From Zea mays (taxonomy: Eukaryota > Streptophyta > Magnoliopsida > Poales > Poaceae): DNA of 64,000 bases. Numbering within the stretch: position 1 is the stretch's first letter; every line of letters starts with the position of its first letter. The notes under the pieces are model-generated. The model saw only the letters and a program-made list of their open reading frames with translations. It ran no database searches and had not been told where the DNA came from. The DNA lies in NCBI RefSeq assembly GCF_902167145.1, contig NC_050096.1, forward strand, positions 266,188,622-266,252,621. The letters run 5' to 3'. The position numbers were made by a program, and so were the translations under genes. Below, one piece after another: positions 11,183 to 21,727 of the stretch.

Positions 11183-11439
11183 GTAGTGACTTTGTTTATG
11201 GACTATGTATGGATATGTATAGACTTTGTTTATGGTTCTGGAGGGAATGACTTTGTTTATGTATGGATTATATATGGACTATATGTATGGAATATGTTTG
11301 AAACAATTATGTAATTGCTTGTGAATGTTGTTTGTGAAAACTGTATTGTTTGTGAAATCTGTATATGTGATTGTGTATATGTTTATTTTGCTGTGAATTA
11401 ATAAAAGGTGCAGAAAAATCTGTTTTTGGGGGGGTATCA
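11183..11439 (+). other. AT-rich 3' region of the CACTA element
   Basis: There is no gene. Short degenerate repeats of TTTGTTTATGGACTATGTATGG fill the first 110 bp after the TNPA-like stop. This is probably 3' UTR and polyadenylation region. Confidence 0.5.
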
Positions 11440-11441
11440 TG

Positions 11442-11758
11442 AATTTTCGTCGGCCTGGGTGGTGGCCGACGAAAATACGTGCCCAGATATTTTCGTCGGC
11501 CACCACCCAGGGCCGACGAAAATTATGTTCCTATTTTCGTCGGCCTCAGTGGCCGACGAAAATAATCATCCGACCAACTATTTTCGTCGGCCTTGGGGAA
11601 GCCGACGAAAATAAGTCGTTTTCGTCGGTACCGACGAAAATAATTCCCTATTTTCGTCGAACTTATTTTCGGCGGCTATTTTCGTCGGCCTGCCGACGAA
11701 AATAGGCTATTTTCGTCGGTTTAGGCTTATTTTCGTGGGTTTTGGGCCCACGAAAATT
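11442..11758. repeat. Right subterminal palindrome array (TTTTCGTCGGCC units)
   Basis: At least seven palindromic or direct copies of TTTTCGTCGGCC/GGCCGACGAAAA are present, including near 11442-11475, 11489-11522, 11533-11563, 11580-11612 and 11670-11703. It mirrors the left array and is denser. These are probably binding sites for the element's own TNPA-like protein. Confidence 0.85.
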
Positions 11759-11776
11759 TAGGCGTTTCCTGTAGTG
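11745..11776 (-). repeat. Right terminal inverted repeat of the CACTA element
   Basis: It pairs with 3277-3308 and ends in TTTCCTGTAGTG, followed by the GAA target duplication (11777-11779). Confidence 0.9.
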
Positions 11777-12904
11777 GAAATATTGGGCTTTTTACCGGTT
11801 AGGAGTTCATACGATGTCTTCTTGAGGATTCGGTGAAGATATAACTGGTTGATGGCATAGCAAGCGGTGTTGACCGCCTCGGCCCAAAACCGATCCGAAG
11901 TCTTGTACTCATCAAGCATGGTTCTTGCCATGTCCAATAGAGTTCTATTCTTCCTCTCCACTACACCATTTTGTTGTGGCGTGTAGGGAGAAGAGAACTC
12001 ATGCTTGATGCCCTCCTCCTCAAGGAAGCCTTCGATTTGTGAGTTCTTGAACTCCGTCCCGTTGTCGCTTCTTATTTTCTTGATCCTTAAGCCGAACTCA
12101 TTTTGAGCCCGTCTCAAGAATCCCTTTAAGGTCTCTTGGGTTTGAGATTTTTCCTGTAAAAAGAATACCCAAGTGAAGCGAGAATAATCATCCACAATAA
12201 CTAGACAGTACTTACTCCCGCCGATGCTTATGTAAGCTATCGGGCCGAATAGGTCCATGTGTAGGAGCTCCAGTGGCCTGTCAGTTGTTATGATGTTCTT
12301 GTGTGGATGGTGGGCACCAACTTGCTTTCCTGCTTGGCATGCGCTACAAATCCTGTCTTTCTCAAAATGAACATTTGTTAATCCTAAAATGTGCTCTCCC
12401 TTTAGAAGCTTATGAAGATTCTTCATTCCAACATGGGCTAGTCGGCGGTGCCAAAGCCAACCCATGTTAGTCTTAGCAATTAAGCATGTGTCGAGTTCAG
12501 CTCTATCAAAATCTACTAAGTATAGCTGACCCTCTAACACACCCTTAAATGCTATTGAATCATCACTTCTTCTAAAGACAGTGACACCTACATCAGTAAA
12601 GAGACAGTTGTAGCCCATTTTGCATAATTGAGATACAGAAAGCAAATTGTAATCTAATGAATCTACAAGAAAAACATTGGAAATAGAATGGTCAGGAGAT
12701 ATAGCAATTTTACCCAATCCTTTGACCAAACCTTGGTTTCCATCCCCGAATGTGATCGCTCGTTGGGGATCTTGGTTTTTCTCGTAGGAGGAGAACATTT
12801 TCTTCTCCCCAGTCATGTGGTTTGTGCACCCGCTATCGATGATCCAACTTGAGCCCCCAGATGCATAAACCTACAAAACAAGTTTAGTTCTTGACTTTAG
12901 GTAC
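11777..12904 (-). pseudogene. Sirevirus A pol, N-terminal part: protease end, GAG-pre-integrase, integrase
   Basis: This is the upstream half of the split pol. On the minus strand the frame reads from a DSG-type aspartic protease region (around 12800-12840) through a zinc-binding GAG-pre-integrase segment ([22 protein letters not shown]) and the integrase core, with [17 protein letters not shown] and GVVERKNR supplying the three acidic residues. It continues in element A at 3276 once the CACTA insertion is ignored. The right border (12904) is where the Tat-type gypsy element entered, duplicating GGTAC. The protein is very close to that of element B. Confidence 0.9.
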
Positions 12905-13488
12905 TGCTGGGGACTTGTTCTCAAATGCTATGAATTAAGAACAAGGCAACATAAAATGTTAAATGTTAATGTTCTTCGTCCAACAAATCATTATTCCCTT
13001 GGGGATTAGTGGGTCTTGGACGAAGGTTGATGACAATACAATTACGAAGGTTAAATCATCGTAATTGAATTCTAACAGATTGTATAAGATGACATAAAAT
13101 ATAGAATATTAAAGGTAAATGAATCATAAATAAACCATATTATATCCATTCAGTATATTTAAGTGTTGAATACAATTATACCTCTGCCTTGGCAAAGGTT
13201 GGTTCCCGAATGATGCGATTGCAAATACAGGGATGCCTGAACAGTAAGGGAATACTGTTCACTATTTATAGGCACGGGACACAGCCTGTGAGGAATTACA
13301 ATTATGCCCCTCATAAGGGATTACAATAGCGACCTAAGCATTTATGGACTAGAGGGTCATTCTACTTTTAAGTCGGTTTGTAATTCCGAAGCTTCATGAA
13401 GAGGAACCTTCGGTCATCTCATACGAACAGCTTCAGCCGAAGCTGCTTCTTCCTACAAGACCTTCGGCGATGAAGCATAGTCCCAACA
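12905..13488 (-). mobile_element. 3' LTR of the Tat-type gypsy element
   Basis: 584 bp from TGCTGGGGAC to GTCCCAACA, homologous to 21728-22311. The adjoining internal bases 13489-13500 read GAAAGGGGCTAC on the minus strand and are the likely polypurine tract. Confidence 0.95.
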
Positions 13489-13746
13489 GTAGCCCCTTTC
13501 ACGGCGCTAGATCGTTTTTCGTAACGAGCTTGATCCGTGAAAAAAAATCTCTTAAGCTTCGGGAAGCCGAAGGTCCAAAAAACACCTTCCCTGAGCTCGT
13601 TGTCGAGAAACAATTCAGTTTCCCAGCGCGTAGCGGTCCCACCTTGCAGAGTTATTGTTTGGTCTCTGCGGTCCACCGCGCAGCGAGTGCAGGCGGCTGT
13701 CCGCCTGGTGTAAAAATCCTGGCACTTCGCCTTCTTACCTGCAGCA

Positions 13747-13756
13747 CTATATAAAC
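13747..13756 (+). promoter_or_regulatory. TATA box for the antisense gene of the gypsy element
   Basis: CTATATAAAC lies on the plus strand 183 bp before the ATG of the antisense ORF. It sits inside the retroelement but in the opposite direction to LTR-driven transcription. Confidence 0.55.
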
Positions 13757-13938
13757 AGACGAGTAGGTGTGAAGTTACCACAGCATTCATTGCTATTTGC
13801 ACTATTTTGCTGCCAAAATTTTTAACCATAGCCGAAGCTTGACTCTCGGAATCAAACGAAGCTCCAGCTTGAAGCCTGCTTCGTCAGAAGAAAAACTTCG
13901 GAAGAAAAAGTATTTAATTCCCACAAATTCAGAATTAA

Positions 13939-16838
13939 ATGGCCAGAGTGTGTTCTACCGCTAGGGTTGAGCGTGAGGGAGGCGAAGCTGAAGGTTCGGA
14001 GACTATTCCCATCTCCGAAGCGATGCAACGATCCGGGCTGGTAACTTCGGAAAAAATCCCCAGTGCTGAAGCAGAACAAGCAACTGCCGAAGCAGAAGAA
14101 GAAAACATTGAGGAAACTGATCCCGAAGATGATTATCGTATTGCCATGCCAAGTAAGCCCAGCCGCTTGGACTTTGGAAAGTCTACTGTTTCGAAGGCTG
14201 ATCTCTCCAAGATGGTAAAGTCTGGTTATTTCAGTGAAAGTCAGAAGAAGCTACTACGCTTCGGGGGGGAAGAAACTACCCCAAAGCCGGAGAAGGATGA
14301 AATAGTCATTTTCAAGAGCTTTCTAAAGGCTGGATTAAGATTCCCCCTGCATGGGATTATTGCAGAGGTATTGAAGAGGTTTGGTATCTACTTTCATCAG
14401 TTGACTCCTAACGCTATCGTTAGGCTTAGTGTTTATATCTGGGCCCTCCGAAGCCAGGCGGTGGAGCCGTTTGCGGACAGCTTTTGTCGAGTTCATGAGC
14501 TGCACTATCAGACGAAGGCTAGAAAAGATGGATTGCATGATAACTTTGGTTGCTATAATTTTGCTTATCGGAAAACCACAAAGTTTCCTGTAATCAGCTA
14601 CCGAAGCAAATGGGCAGCAGGCTGGAAGTCGGAGTGGTTCTATGTCAAGGTTGATGACGACAAGGAGAAGCTTGTGCAGAGTCCGCTTGAACTAATCTTC
14701 GGAGAAACCCGACCTCATTGCAACATGACACCAGAAGGTCCAACCCAACAAGCGTTGGATGAATTCAGAATTATTGCAGAGCATATCAGTACAAGAGACC
14801 TGGTTCAGGAGTTTTTGGCTTTCAGGGTTTTTCCTAGTTTAAAAGAATGGGAAATGCCGAAGCTAGAGGGGGAGAAGAAAGAAGGGGAACTTGTGCGGTT
14901 ACCTTACTATTACAAGTTTAAGAAATACTTTAAAACACCTTGCCAAGAGTGGCTGGATACAATTGAAATAATGTGCAATGAAATACTCGGCAATTACTCC
15001 AAAAAAGAAGATCAGTTGATGACTGCGGCCTTCGGCACCCGTCCGAAGCGAAGACTGAATCGAGTGCTGGACGCCTTGGGTTTTGAATACCCTGACTACG
15101 AAAATCTGAATAAAGGTGTCGGAGGTCAGAAAAGGAAAAGGATAGCCGAAGCCTTAGATGAAGATGAGAAAGAACCACCAAAAGAGAAGAAAATTCCGAA
15201 GAAGAGGAAAGTATCATCTCCGAAGCAAAAAGTATCCGACGAAGAGGAGACTCCCGCATCACGCTCTGCCACTGACGTGGAAGAGATTTTGAAGGTAATG
15301 ACTGAATCCCTGCCTGTGAAGCTAAGTCCATTGGGGCCTCAACTGACAAAGTTTTTTCAGAAGGAAAAGGAGCCCGAAAAAACGAAGAAAACAACTAAAA
15401 CAAAGAGACAAAGAATCATCGCAGTGACAGAAGTCATTGACAAGACACCACCGAGAGCTTCAGCTCAGAAGATACCAGCGGCTGAGGAAATAACAAATAT
15501 TGAAATCACACCTTCGGAGGTCGCGGCTGCCGAGGCTACCTCAATTGAAGATTTGAACTTGGAAAGCACAATCGAACACATCGACAAAATGCTGCTAGAC
15601 ATGGCCACAGAAGAAGCTACTACTGCCGCCGAAGAGGCCATGGCCGCAGTGTCTGGGAAAGAAAAGGAAATTGCTGACGAAGCTTCAGAGGACGAGGCCT
15701 TCATGTTTCAAAATTTAGTTGGAGAAAAATTGTCAAAAACCGAAATAGAATAGCTTAAAGAGTATGCCAAATCTTGCGGATATAAACCAGGAGCACTCCT
15801 CTTCGGAGGTATTGATGATGAAAAATTAGACTGTATCCGGGATCAAACTGGAGCTAAGGTTATCGGTACTCTATCAAAGAGTATCGGTTTTCCGAAGCTG
15901 GAAACGGACATTAGCCGCTACCGACGACAACATATCGTTGGTAGTTTATTTTATTCCAATTTCAAGGTGATCTACTTTTCCCTTGACTTTTATTGTTTTT
16001 AATAATGAAGACATGTCTAACGAAGGTTGTTTACGTGCAGAGTATACTGTTGAGCAAAGCTTTGAAAATGCAGCAAGATCTGGAAGACAAAAAACACGAG
16101 GTTATAATTGAAAATTTAGAAAGCAAAATAAAAGAGCAATCAGCTACTATTGAAAAGAAGAACTTCGAGCTTCAGGCAACTGAAGGCTTATTGGCAGAAG
16201 CCGAAGCTAAAATAACAGAATTGAATACGAAGCTTCTTTGCCAATCTGAACAGTTTGAACAAGAAAAGCAAGAACTTAATGCAAAACTTGAAGCCGAAGT
16301 CCAACAAAATTCAGATTTGAAAAAATTATTGGCAAGCCTTCAAGACAAATATTTGGAATTTAGCAACAAATGTATTCAACGACTGAGAAAAATCTTCCAC
16401 TCAGTTGGAGCTAGCAGTGAGAAATTCACCCCGTCAGCTGAAGATTTACCAAAGACCTTCGAACATATTGAGGGTGAAATTGATGAGCTTGACGAAGTTA
16501 TAGCCGGGCACGGTGACTTCTGTGCCTGGGTAGCTTCTCGGGGCACTGCTGCAGCTTCCTAAAAGCTGGCTGCGACCATGGAAAAATTGTCAATAGGCCC
16601 AATTTCACTCTATCACCATCAATTCTAGATGACATTCCTGATCTCGCCCGAAGCATTTCTAATAGATTTGTAAAGATGATATGGACAAAAGGCGGGCGAG
16701 AAAAGGCTGGAGACGAAGCTCGGAGTCATCTTGAACCAGTAAGAAATCATACCTTGTGCTTACCTTTTCCTTCAAGCTTGGTTTTGACCTACAACAACTT
16801 AATTCATGTAGGATGACGAAGCCGAGACCGATGCTTAA
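13939..16838 (+). pseudogene. Antisense accessory gene of the gypsy element (Transposase_28/putative gypsy-type domain, coiled coil)
   Basis: A 604-codon ORF (13939-15753) runs opposite to pol. Residues about 100-240 carry a block typical of the putative gypsy-type transposon (Transposase_28) family: FGIYFHQLTPNAIVRL, KWAAGWKSEWFYVK. An acidic N-terminus precedes it; a Lys/Glu-rich, nuclear-signal-like middle (PKKRKV at about 425) follows. In-frame coding continues past the TAG at 15751-15753 to a donor at 15967. A second exon from 16041 encodes a long coiled coil, broken by TAA at 16560-16562 and a frameshift. A short last exon (16812-16838) ends at TAA. The N-terminal ORF is intact but the full gene is not. 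Antisense ORFs beyond pol are known in Tat-lineage elements such as Grande; their function is unclear. Confidence 0.7.
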
Positions 16839-17731
16839 AGAGAATGACGCTGAAGCTGAGGCCCCATGAAGATCAAATAGGAGTAAAATGTAGACAGACT
16901 CAAAAAACTTTTGAGATAAATTTTGTAAATATGACTAAACTTGTTCTTAATGAATTCTGTTCATACCTTGTAATATGCTCTTACCCTTCCTTCAAGCTTG
17001 CTTTGATGTGGACGAAATTATCTTTTTGAGCCGAAGGCGAAAAAACACCTTCCCTTCTTTTCGTACACAGCGAAGCATAAAAAACAACTTTTCCTTTTTT
17101 CCGAAGCTCTTCTTTTCGAACACGACAAAGTACAAAAGACAGTTTTTTTCCTTTTTGCCGAAGCAGCCACTTATGCTATGATGATGGTTATCCTACATAT
17201 GCCTGGATGAATGTTTATGAATGCAAATGTTATGATGTAATGTGATGTGCAAATGAATGTCCAAACACATATCCGAAGCCATAATCACAACCGTTATTTC
17301 CTTAGAAACAATCACATATCAGCGCTGACTTTTCGCTGTAAGCTCTGCATTCCCTTAGGAACGACTTTGGAGCTTCTTCGCCTTTTACTTTCGGCGGAAT
17401 CAGCGTTGACTTTTCGCTGTAAGCTCTGCATTCCCTTAGGAACGACTTTGGAGCTTCTTCGCCTTTTACTTTCGGCGGAATCAGCGTTTATTTTTCGCTG
17501 TAAGCTCTGCATTCCCTTAGGAACGACTTTGGAGCTTCTTCCCTGTTTTCTTTTCGGCACTCGATGGTGCGTTCTCAGCTTTTACATTTACATCTTTGGG
17601 GGATTTTGCTCTTATAGAGCTAAAAAAGGAAATTACATATGATGGCCCCATTAAAAACCTTTCTCCCCCTTCAGAAAGGAAAAGGGTGCCATGAAAGAAA
17701 AAATAAAAAATATAAAAAAAATTACATCAAG
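16839..17731. other. Noncoding spacer between the antisense gene and pol, with 81-bp tandem repeats
   Basis: I see no gene. The first half repeats AAAAACACCTTCCCTT/CCGAAGC-type words. Bases 17321-17543 hold tandem copies described separately. The 3' end of pol starts at 17732 on the other strand, so the two convergent genes end about 0.9 kb apart. Confidence 0.6.
17321..17543. repeat. Tandem repeat, 81-bp period, nearly three copies
   Basis: Copies begin at AGCGCTGACT (17321), AGCGTTGACT (17402) and AGCGTTTATT (17483), exactly 81 bp apart. They are nearly identical over CGCTGTAAGCTCTGCATTCC and the following bases. The third copy ends early, before the CGCCTTTTAC segment. Because 81 is divisible by three, an artificial repetitive ORF appears on both strands. 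Confidence 0.9.
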
Positions 17732-20590
17732 TTATACATAATATCGCCGAAGCTCATCCGCATTCCAAGATCTAGGAATATCGTTGCCGTCCATATCCTT
17801 CAATCTGTATGAACCGGGTCTTGACGAAGATACTACCAAAAAAGGTCCTTCCCATTTCAACTGCAACTTGCCCACTGTATCTGGGTTAGCCACTCTTCGA
17901 AGCACCAAATGTCCTGGCTCAATATTCTTTAGCCGAACCTTTCTATCACGCCATTTGATTGTTTCGGCTTGATATTTATTGATGTTCTCCACAGCTTGAA
18001 GCCTGATCCCTTCTAAAGCATCTTTTTCCACAGAATAAACAGCTTCAGAATCTGATTCTGCCGAAGCTACTACTCTTATTGATCCAGTTTTAGCTTCCTC
18101 CGGAGTTATTGCTTCGTCACCAAACAATAATTTGAATGGAGTAAAGCCTGTTGACCTTGATGTTGTTGTGTTGTGGCTCCACACCACTTTGATTATTTGA
18201 TCTGGCCACTTTCCCCTGGGTTGATTGAAGATTAACTTCATTATTCCTGTCATTATAATGCCATTGGCTCTTTCAATGAGTCCGTTTGACTCCGGATGCC
18301 TGACTGATGCAAAATGGATCTTCGTACCAATTTGATCACAGAATTCTCTGAAAGCTTCGGAGTCGAACTGTGTTCCATTATCTACAGTGATGGCCTTTGG
18401 TACTCCGAAACGACAAACAATATTCTGCCAGAAAAACTTTTGAATGGTGGCCGAAGTTATTGTGGCTAAAGGCTTTGCCTCAATCCATTTAGAAAAATAT
18501 TCCACAGCCACTACAACATATCTTAAGTTCCCTTGGGCCGGTGGTAACGGACCTAACAAGTCAAGGCCCCACCTTTGCAATGGCCAGATGGGTTGTATGA
18601 GCTGAGTTAAGGACGAAGGTTGTTTTTGATCTCTTGCACATTTCTGACAACCTTCGCACTTTTGAACTAATTCCGCTGCATCCGAAGCTGCCTTCGGCCA
18701 ATAAAACCCTTGACGGAAAACTTTTCCAAGTAACGGCCTAGATCCAATGTGAGATCCACACAGGCCTGCATGTATTTCTTTCATCAATTCTATGCCTTCG
18801 GCTCTAGATAAACACTTGAGTAATGGAGCACAAACTCCATGCTTGTACAACTCCCCTTCTATCATGACATATGGACGAGCTCTTGCCTCTATCCTCCTGT
18901 TATAAGTTTCGTCATCTGAAAGGAATTTACCATGAAGGTAAGAGATGATCTCAGTTCTCCAGTCTTCACTATAAACAGGAGATATATTGAGGACTGCTCT
19001 TTCAAGAAGTTCCACTGAAGGTGCTTTTATTGTTTTGAAGAACACATCCGAAGGTAAGGGCAGCCCCTGTGCTGCTGACTTAGCTAGCAAATCAGCATGC
19101 TCATTTTGTCCTCGAGGGATATTTTTGACAGAAAATCCTTCGAAGGAAGCTTCGATTCTTCGGACCGTGTCTAGATATTTTTCAAGCTTCGGATCTTTAG
19201 CCTTGCAACTCTTGTCGATATGACCCGAAACAATCTGGGAATCAGTTTTAAGAATGGCCCTTCTGATTCCCATTGCTTTTAACTTCCGAAGGCCCAAAAG
19301 CAGGGCTTCATACTCAGTAATATTGTTTGTACAACTAAAATCGAGTCTTGCCGCATAACAAGTTTTAACTTTGGATGGTGAGACCAACACAGCGGCTGCT
19401 CCTGCTCCGAAGGTTCCCCAAGACCCATCGCAAAACACTGTCCATACTTCGGCATCTTTATTTGTTTCTTCATCCTGAGCCCCTGGCGTCCAATCGGCAA
19501 TAAAATCTGCCAATGCTTGAGACTGGATCGAAGATCTATGCACATAATCAATGCAAAATTCATTGAGCTCTGCAGCCCATTTTCCAATCCGTCCAGTAGC
19601 TTCTCTATTTCTCATAATATCCTTTAACGGCTGCGAAGAAGGAACAACAATATTGTATGCTTGAAAGTAATGTCGAAGCTTCCTGGATGCCATCAAAACA
19701 GCATATAACACCTTCTCCAATTTTGTATAGTTTTTCTTTGATATACTAAGAACTTCAGATACAAAATACACTAGGACCTGCTTCTTGACTTGGCCATCAA
19801 GCTTCTCCTGGACAAGTGCTGCACTTACCGCTGAGTGCGAAGCTGCCACATATAATAACAAAGGAGCCCCTGGCGTTGGTGGAGTTAATGTTGTTAAATC
19901 TATCAAATATTGCTTCAGTTCCTCGAAGGCTTTTTGTTGGCTTGGTCCCCATTGAAAGACTTCGGCTGATTTCAACACTTCGAAGAATGGTAAATTTCTT
20001 TCTGCTGATCTGGATATGAATCTATTGAGAGATGCCAGCCTCCCTGTCAATCTTTGGGCCCCCTTTTTTGTAGTTGGTGGCTCCATTCGAAGTATAGCTT
20101 CAATTTTACTTGGATTAGCTTCAATTCCCTTTGTTGAAACCAAGCATCCAAGAAATTTTCCCTTCTTTACTCCGAAGACACATTTTTCTGGATTCAACTT
20201 TAGACCAGCTTGTCTAAAACTGGCGAAGGTCTCCTGCAAATCAGCAATGTGATTTTCCTGTTTCGTGCTTTTTACAATGATATCATCAACATAAGTTAGC
20301 ACATTTCTGCCTATCTGAGACTGGAGAACCTTCGCAGTCATTCTGCTGAAACTTCCTCCAGCGTTCTTGAGCCCCTCAGGCATCCGAAGGTAACAATATG
20401 TTCCACTAGGGGTTATGAAACTGGTCTTCGGCTCATCCTCCTTCATCCAAATTTGATGATAGCCTGAATAACAATCGAGAAGACTCATAAGCTCTGACGA
20501 AGCTGCTGCATCAACTAAGGAGTCTATCCTTGGCAATGGGAATTCGTCCTTCGGACAGGCCTTATTGAGATCTGTAAAATCGATACACAT
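17732..20590 (-). pseudogene. Gypsy pol: reverse transcriptase, two RNase H domains, integrase
   Basis: This is the minus-strand ORF of 952 codons. From its first Met the order is reverse transcriptase (YVDD at about 100-103), the usual Ty3 RNase H/connection (KNYTKLEKVLYAVL), then a second RNase H (about 385-515, FCDGSWG...TEYEALLLGL...TDSQ), which is the archaeal-type domain of the Tat lineage. Integrase follows with its zinc finger (CEGCQKC) and catalytic motifs (WGLDLLGPLP, VDNGTQF, GLIERANG). The upstream protease/RT start is in another frame because of one extra base in an A8 run (T8 at 20609-20616), so the polyprotein is interrupted. Apart from that, I see no stop. Confidence 0.9.
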
Positions 20591-21683
20591 TCGCCATTTG
20601 CCATTGGCTTTTTTTTACCATAACAGTGTTAGCTAGCCATTCTGGGTACTTTACTTCTCTGATAACTCCTGCACTGAGGAGTCTTTTGACTTCATTACGA
20701 GCACCTTCGGCCTTGTCATCAGACATTTTCTGAAGCCTCTGCTTTCTGGGTCTGAAGGATGGGTCAACATTGAGCGAGTGTTCAATAACATCCCTGTTAA
20801 CTCCGCAAAGATCATTGGCTGACCATGCAAAAACATCTTTGTTGTTGAACAAAAACCTTATCAAGGTTTTCTCCTGTTCTTCGGATAATTGAGAGCCCAA
20901 CAGCACCTTCTGCTCTGCTATGTCCTCACATAAGAGCATGGGCTTCGGCTGATCTGCTGAAGCTGCTTTCTCCCTTCTGAATTTGTACTGTTCACAAGCT
21001 TCAGCTCCATCTATGTTATGGATTGCTTTTGAGTCAGTCCAGTTTCCCTCGGCCCTTCTGGCAGCTTCCTGACTTCCATGAATAGCAATGGGTCCTTGAT
21101 CCGAAGGTATCTTCATGCAAAGGTAAGCAGGATGAAGAATTGCTTCGAAAGCATTGAGGGTGCCACGACCAATAATTGCATTGTAAGGGTATTCCATGTC
21201 AACAATGTCAAACACAACTTGCTCAGTTCTGGTGTTGTTGATGAATCCGAAGGTCACTGGCATGGTGATCTTGCCCAGTGCTACAATCTGTCTTCCTCCG
21301 AAGCCACAGAGAGGGTGTGTAGCATCATGAATCTTATCTTCTGGCTCTTGCATTTGTCTAAAGGCCTTAGCAAATATGATATCAGCTGCACTGCCTGTAT
21401 CAACCAAGACATTGTGGACCAGAAACCCTTTGATAACGCAAGAAATAACCATAGCATCGTTATGAGGAAAATCCTTGAGTTGAAGGTCCTCCTGGGAGAA
21501 GGTGATTGGAATGTGGGACCACCTTGACTTGATGAAGGGTCCCTGCACTCCAACATGTTGTACCCTTCTCTGCGCCTCTTTCTTCTGCTTTTTGTTGGCT
21601 GGTTCTGAGCACGAACCACCTGTTATCGGGAGCACCAGCTTCGGGGCCGAAGCAGCTCCAGCTTGATCGTTGAACGAAGCCAT
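20562..21683 (-). pseudogene. Gypsy protease and N-terminal reverse transcriptase; no gag
   Basis: The ORF begins about 45 bp inside the 5' LTR. It starts with a short unrelated-looking leader and a basic KKQKKEAQRR stretch, then a retropepsin with DTGSAADIIF at about residue 96 and IIGRGTLNAF at about 167. It ends with the start of the reverse transcriptase (SANDLCGVNRDVIEH, GVIREVKYPEWLANTVMVKK). It leaves the RT frame at the T8/A8 run near 20609-20616. A normal Tat element has a gag of several hundred residues plus a zinc knuckle ahead of this point. Their absence implies an internal deletion, so mobilisation would need gag from another element. Confidence 0.85.
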
Positions 21684-21708
21684 CAGCTCAAAAAAGTGGA
21701 AGTGAGTT

Positions 21709-21727
21709 CACCAGAGGTGGGCGCCAA
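21709..21727 (-). other. Primer binding site of the gypsy element
   Basis: On the minus strand the bases directly after the 5' LTR read TTGGCGCCCACCTCTGGTG. TGGCGCC-type sites next to the LTR are common in plant Ty3/gypsy elements. I cannot name the primer tRNA with certainty. Confidence 0.65.

Larger units (their letters stand above)
3277..11776 (+). mobile_element. CACTA (En/Spm-like) DNA transposon, apparently complete, 8,500 bp
   Basis: The element starts CACTACAGGAAA and ends TTTCCTGTAGTG. The two ends form 32-bp terminal inverted repeats with three mismatches. The 3-bp duplication GAA (3274-3276 and 11777-11779) matches the CACTA family rule. In Sirevirus B the same site reads TATGAAATGTTGGG (near 47230), which is the unoccupied target. 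Inside are subterminal palindrome arrays, a GC-rich leader, a TNP2-type transposase and a TNPA-like gene, all read on the plus strand, opposite to the host retroelement. Both genes read open through plausible introns, so autonomy is possible but not shown. Confidence 0.95.

Noticed and set aside
13470..13754. 94-codon plus-strand ORF at the gypsy 3' LTR border
   Set aside because: Starts in the LTR and ends at the TATA box of the antisense gene; no recognisable protein, probably leader sequence.
17247..17642. 131-codon repetitive ORF and its minus-strand counterpart over the 81-bp repeats
   Set aside because: The repeat period is divisible by three, so open repetitive frames arise automatically on both strands.
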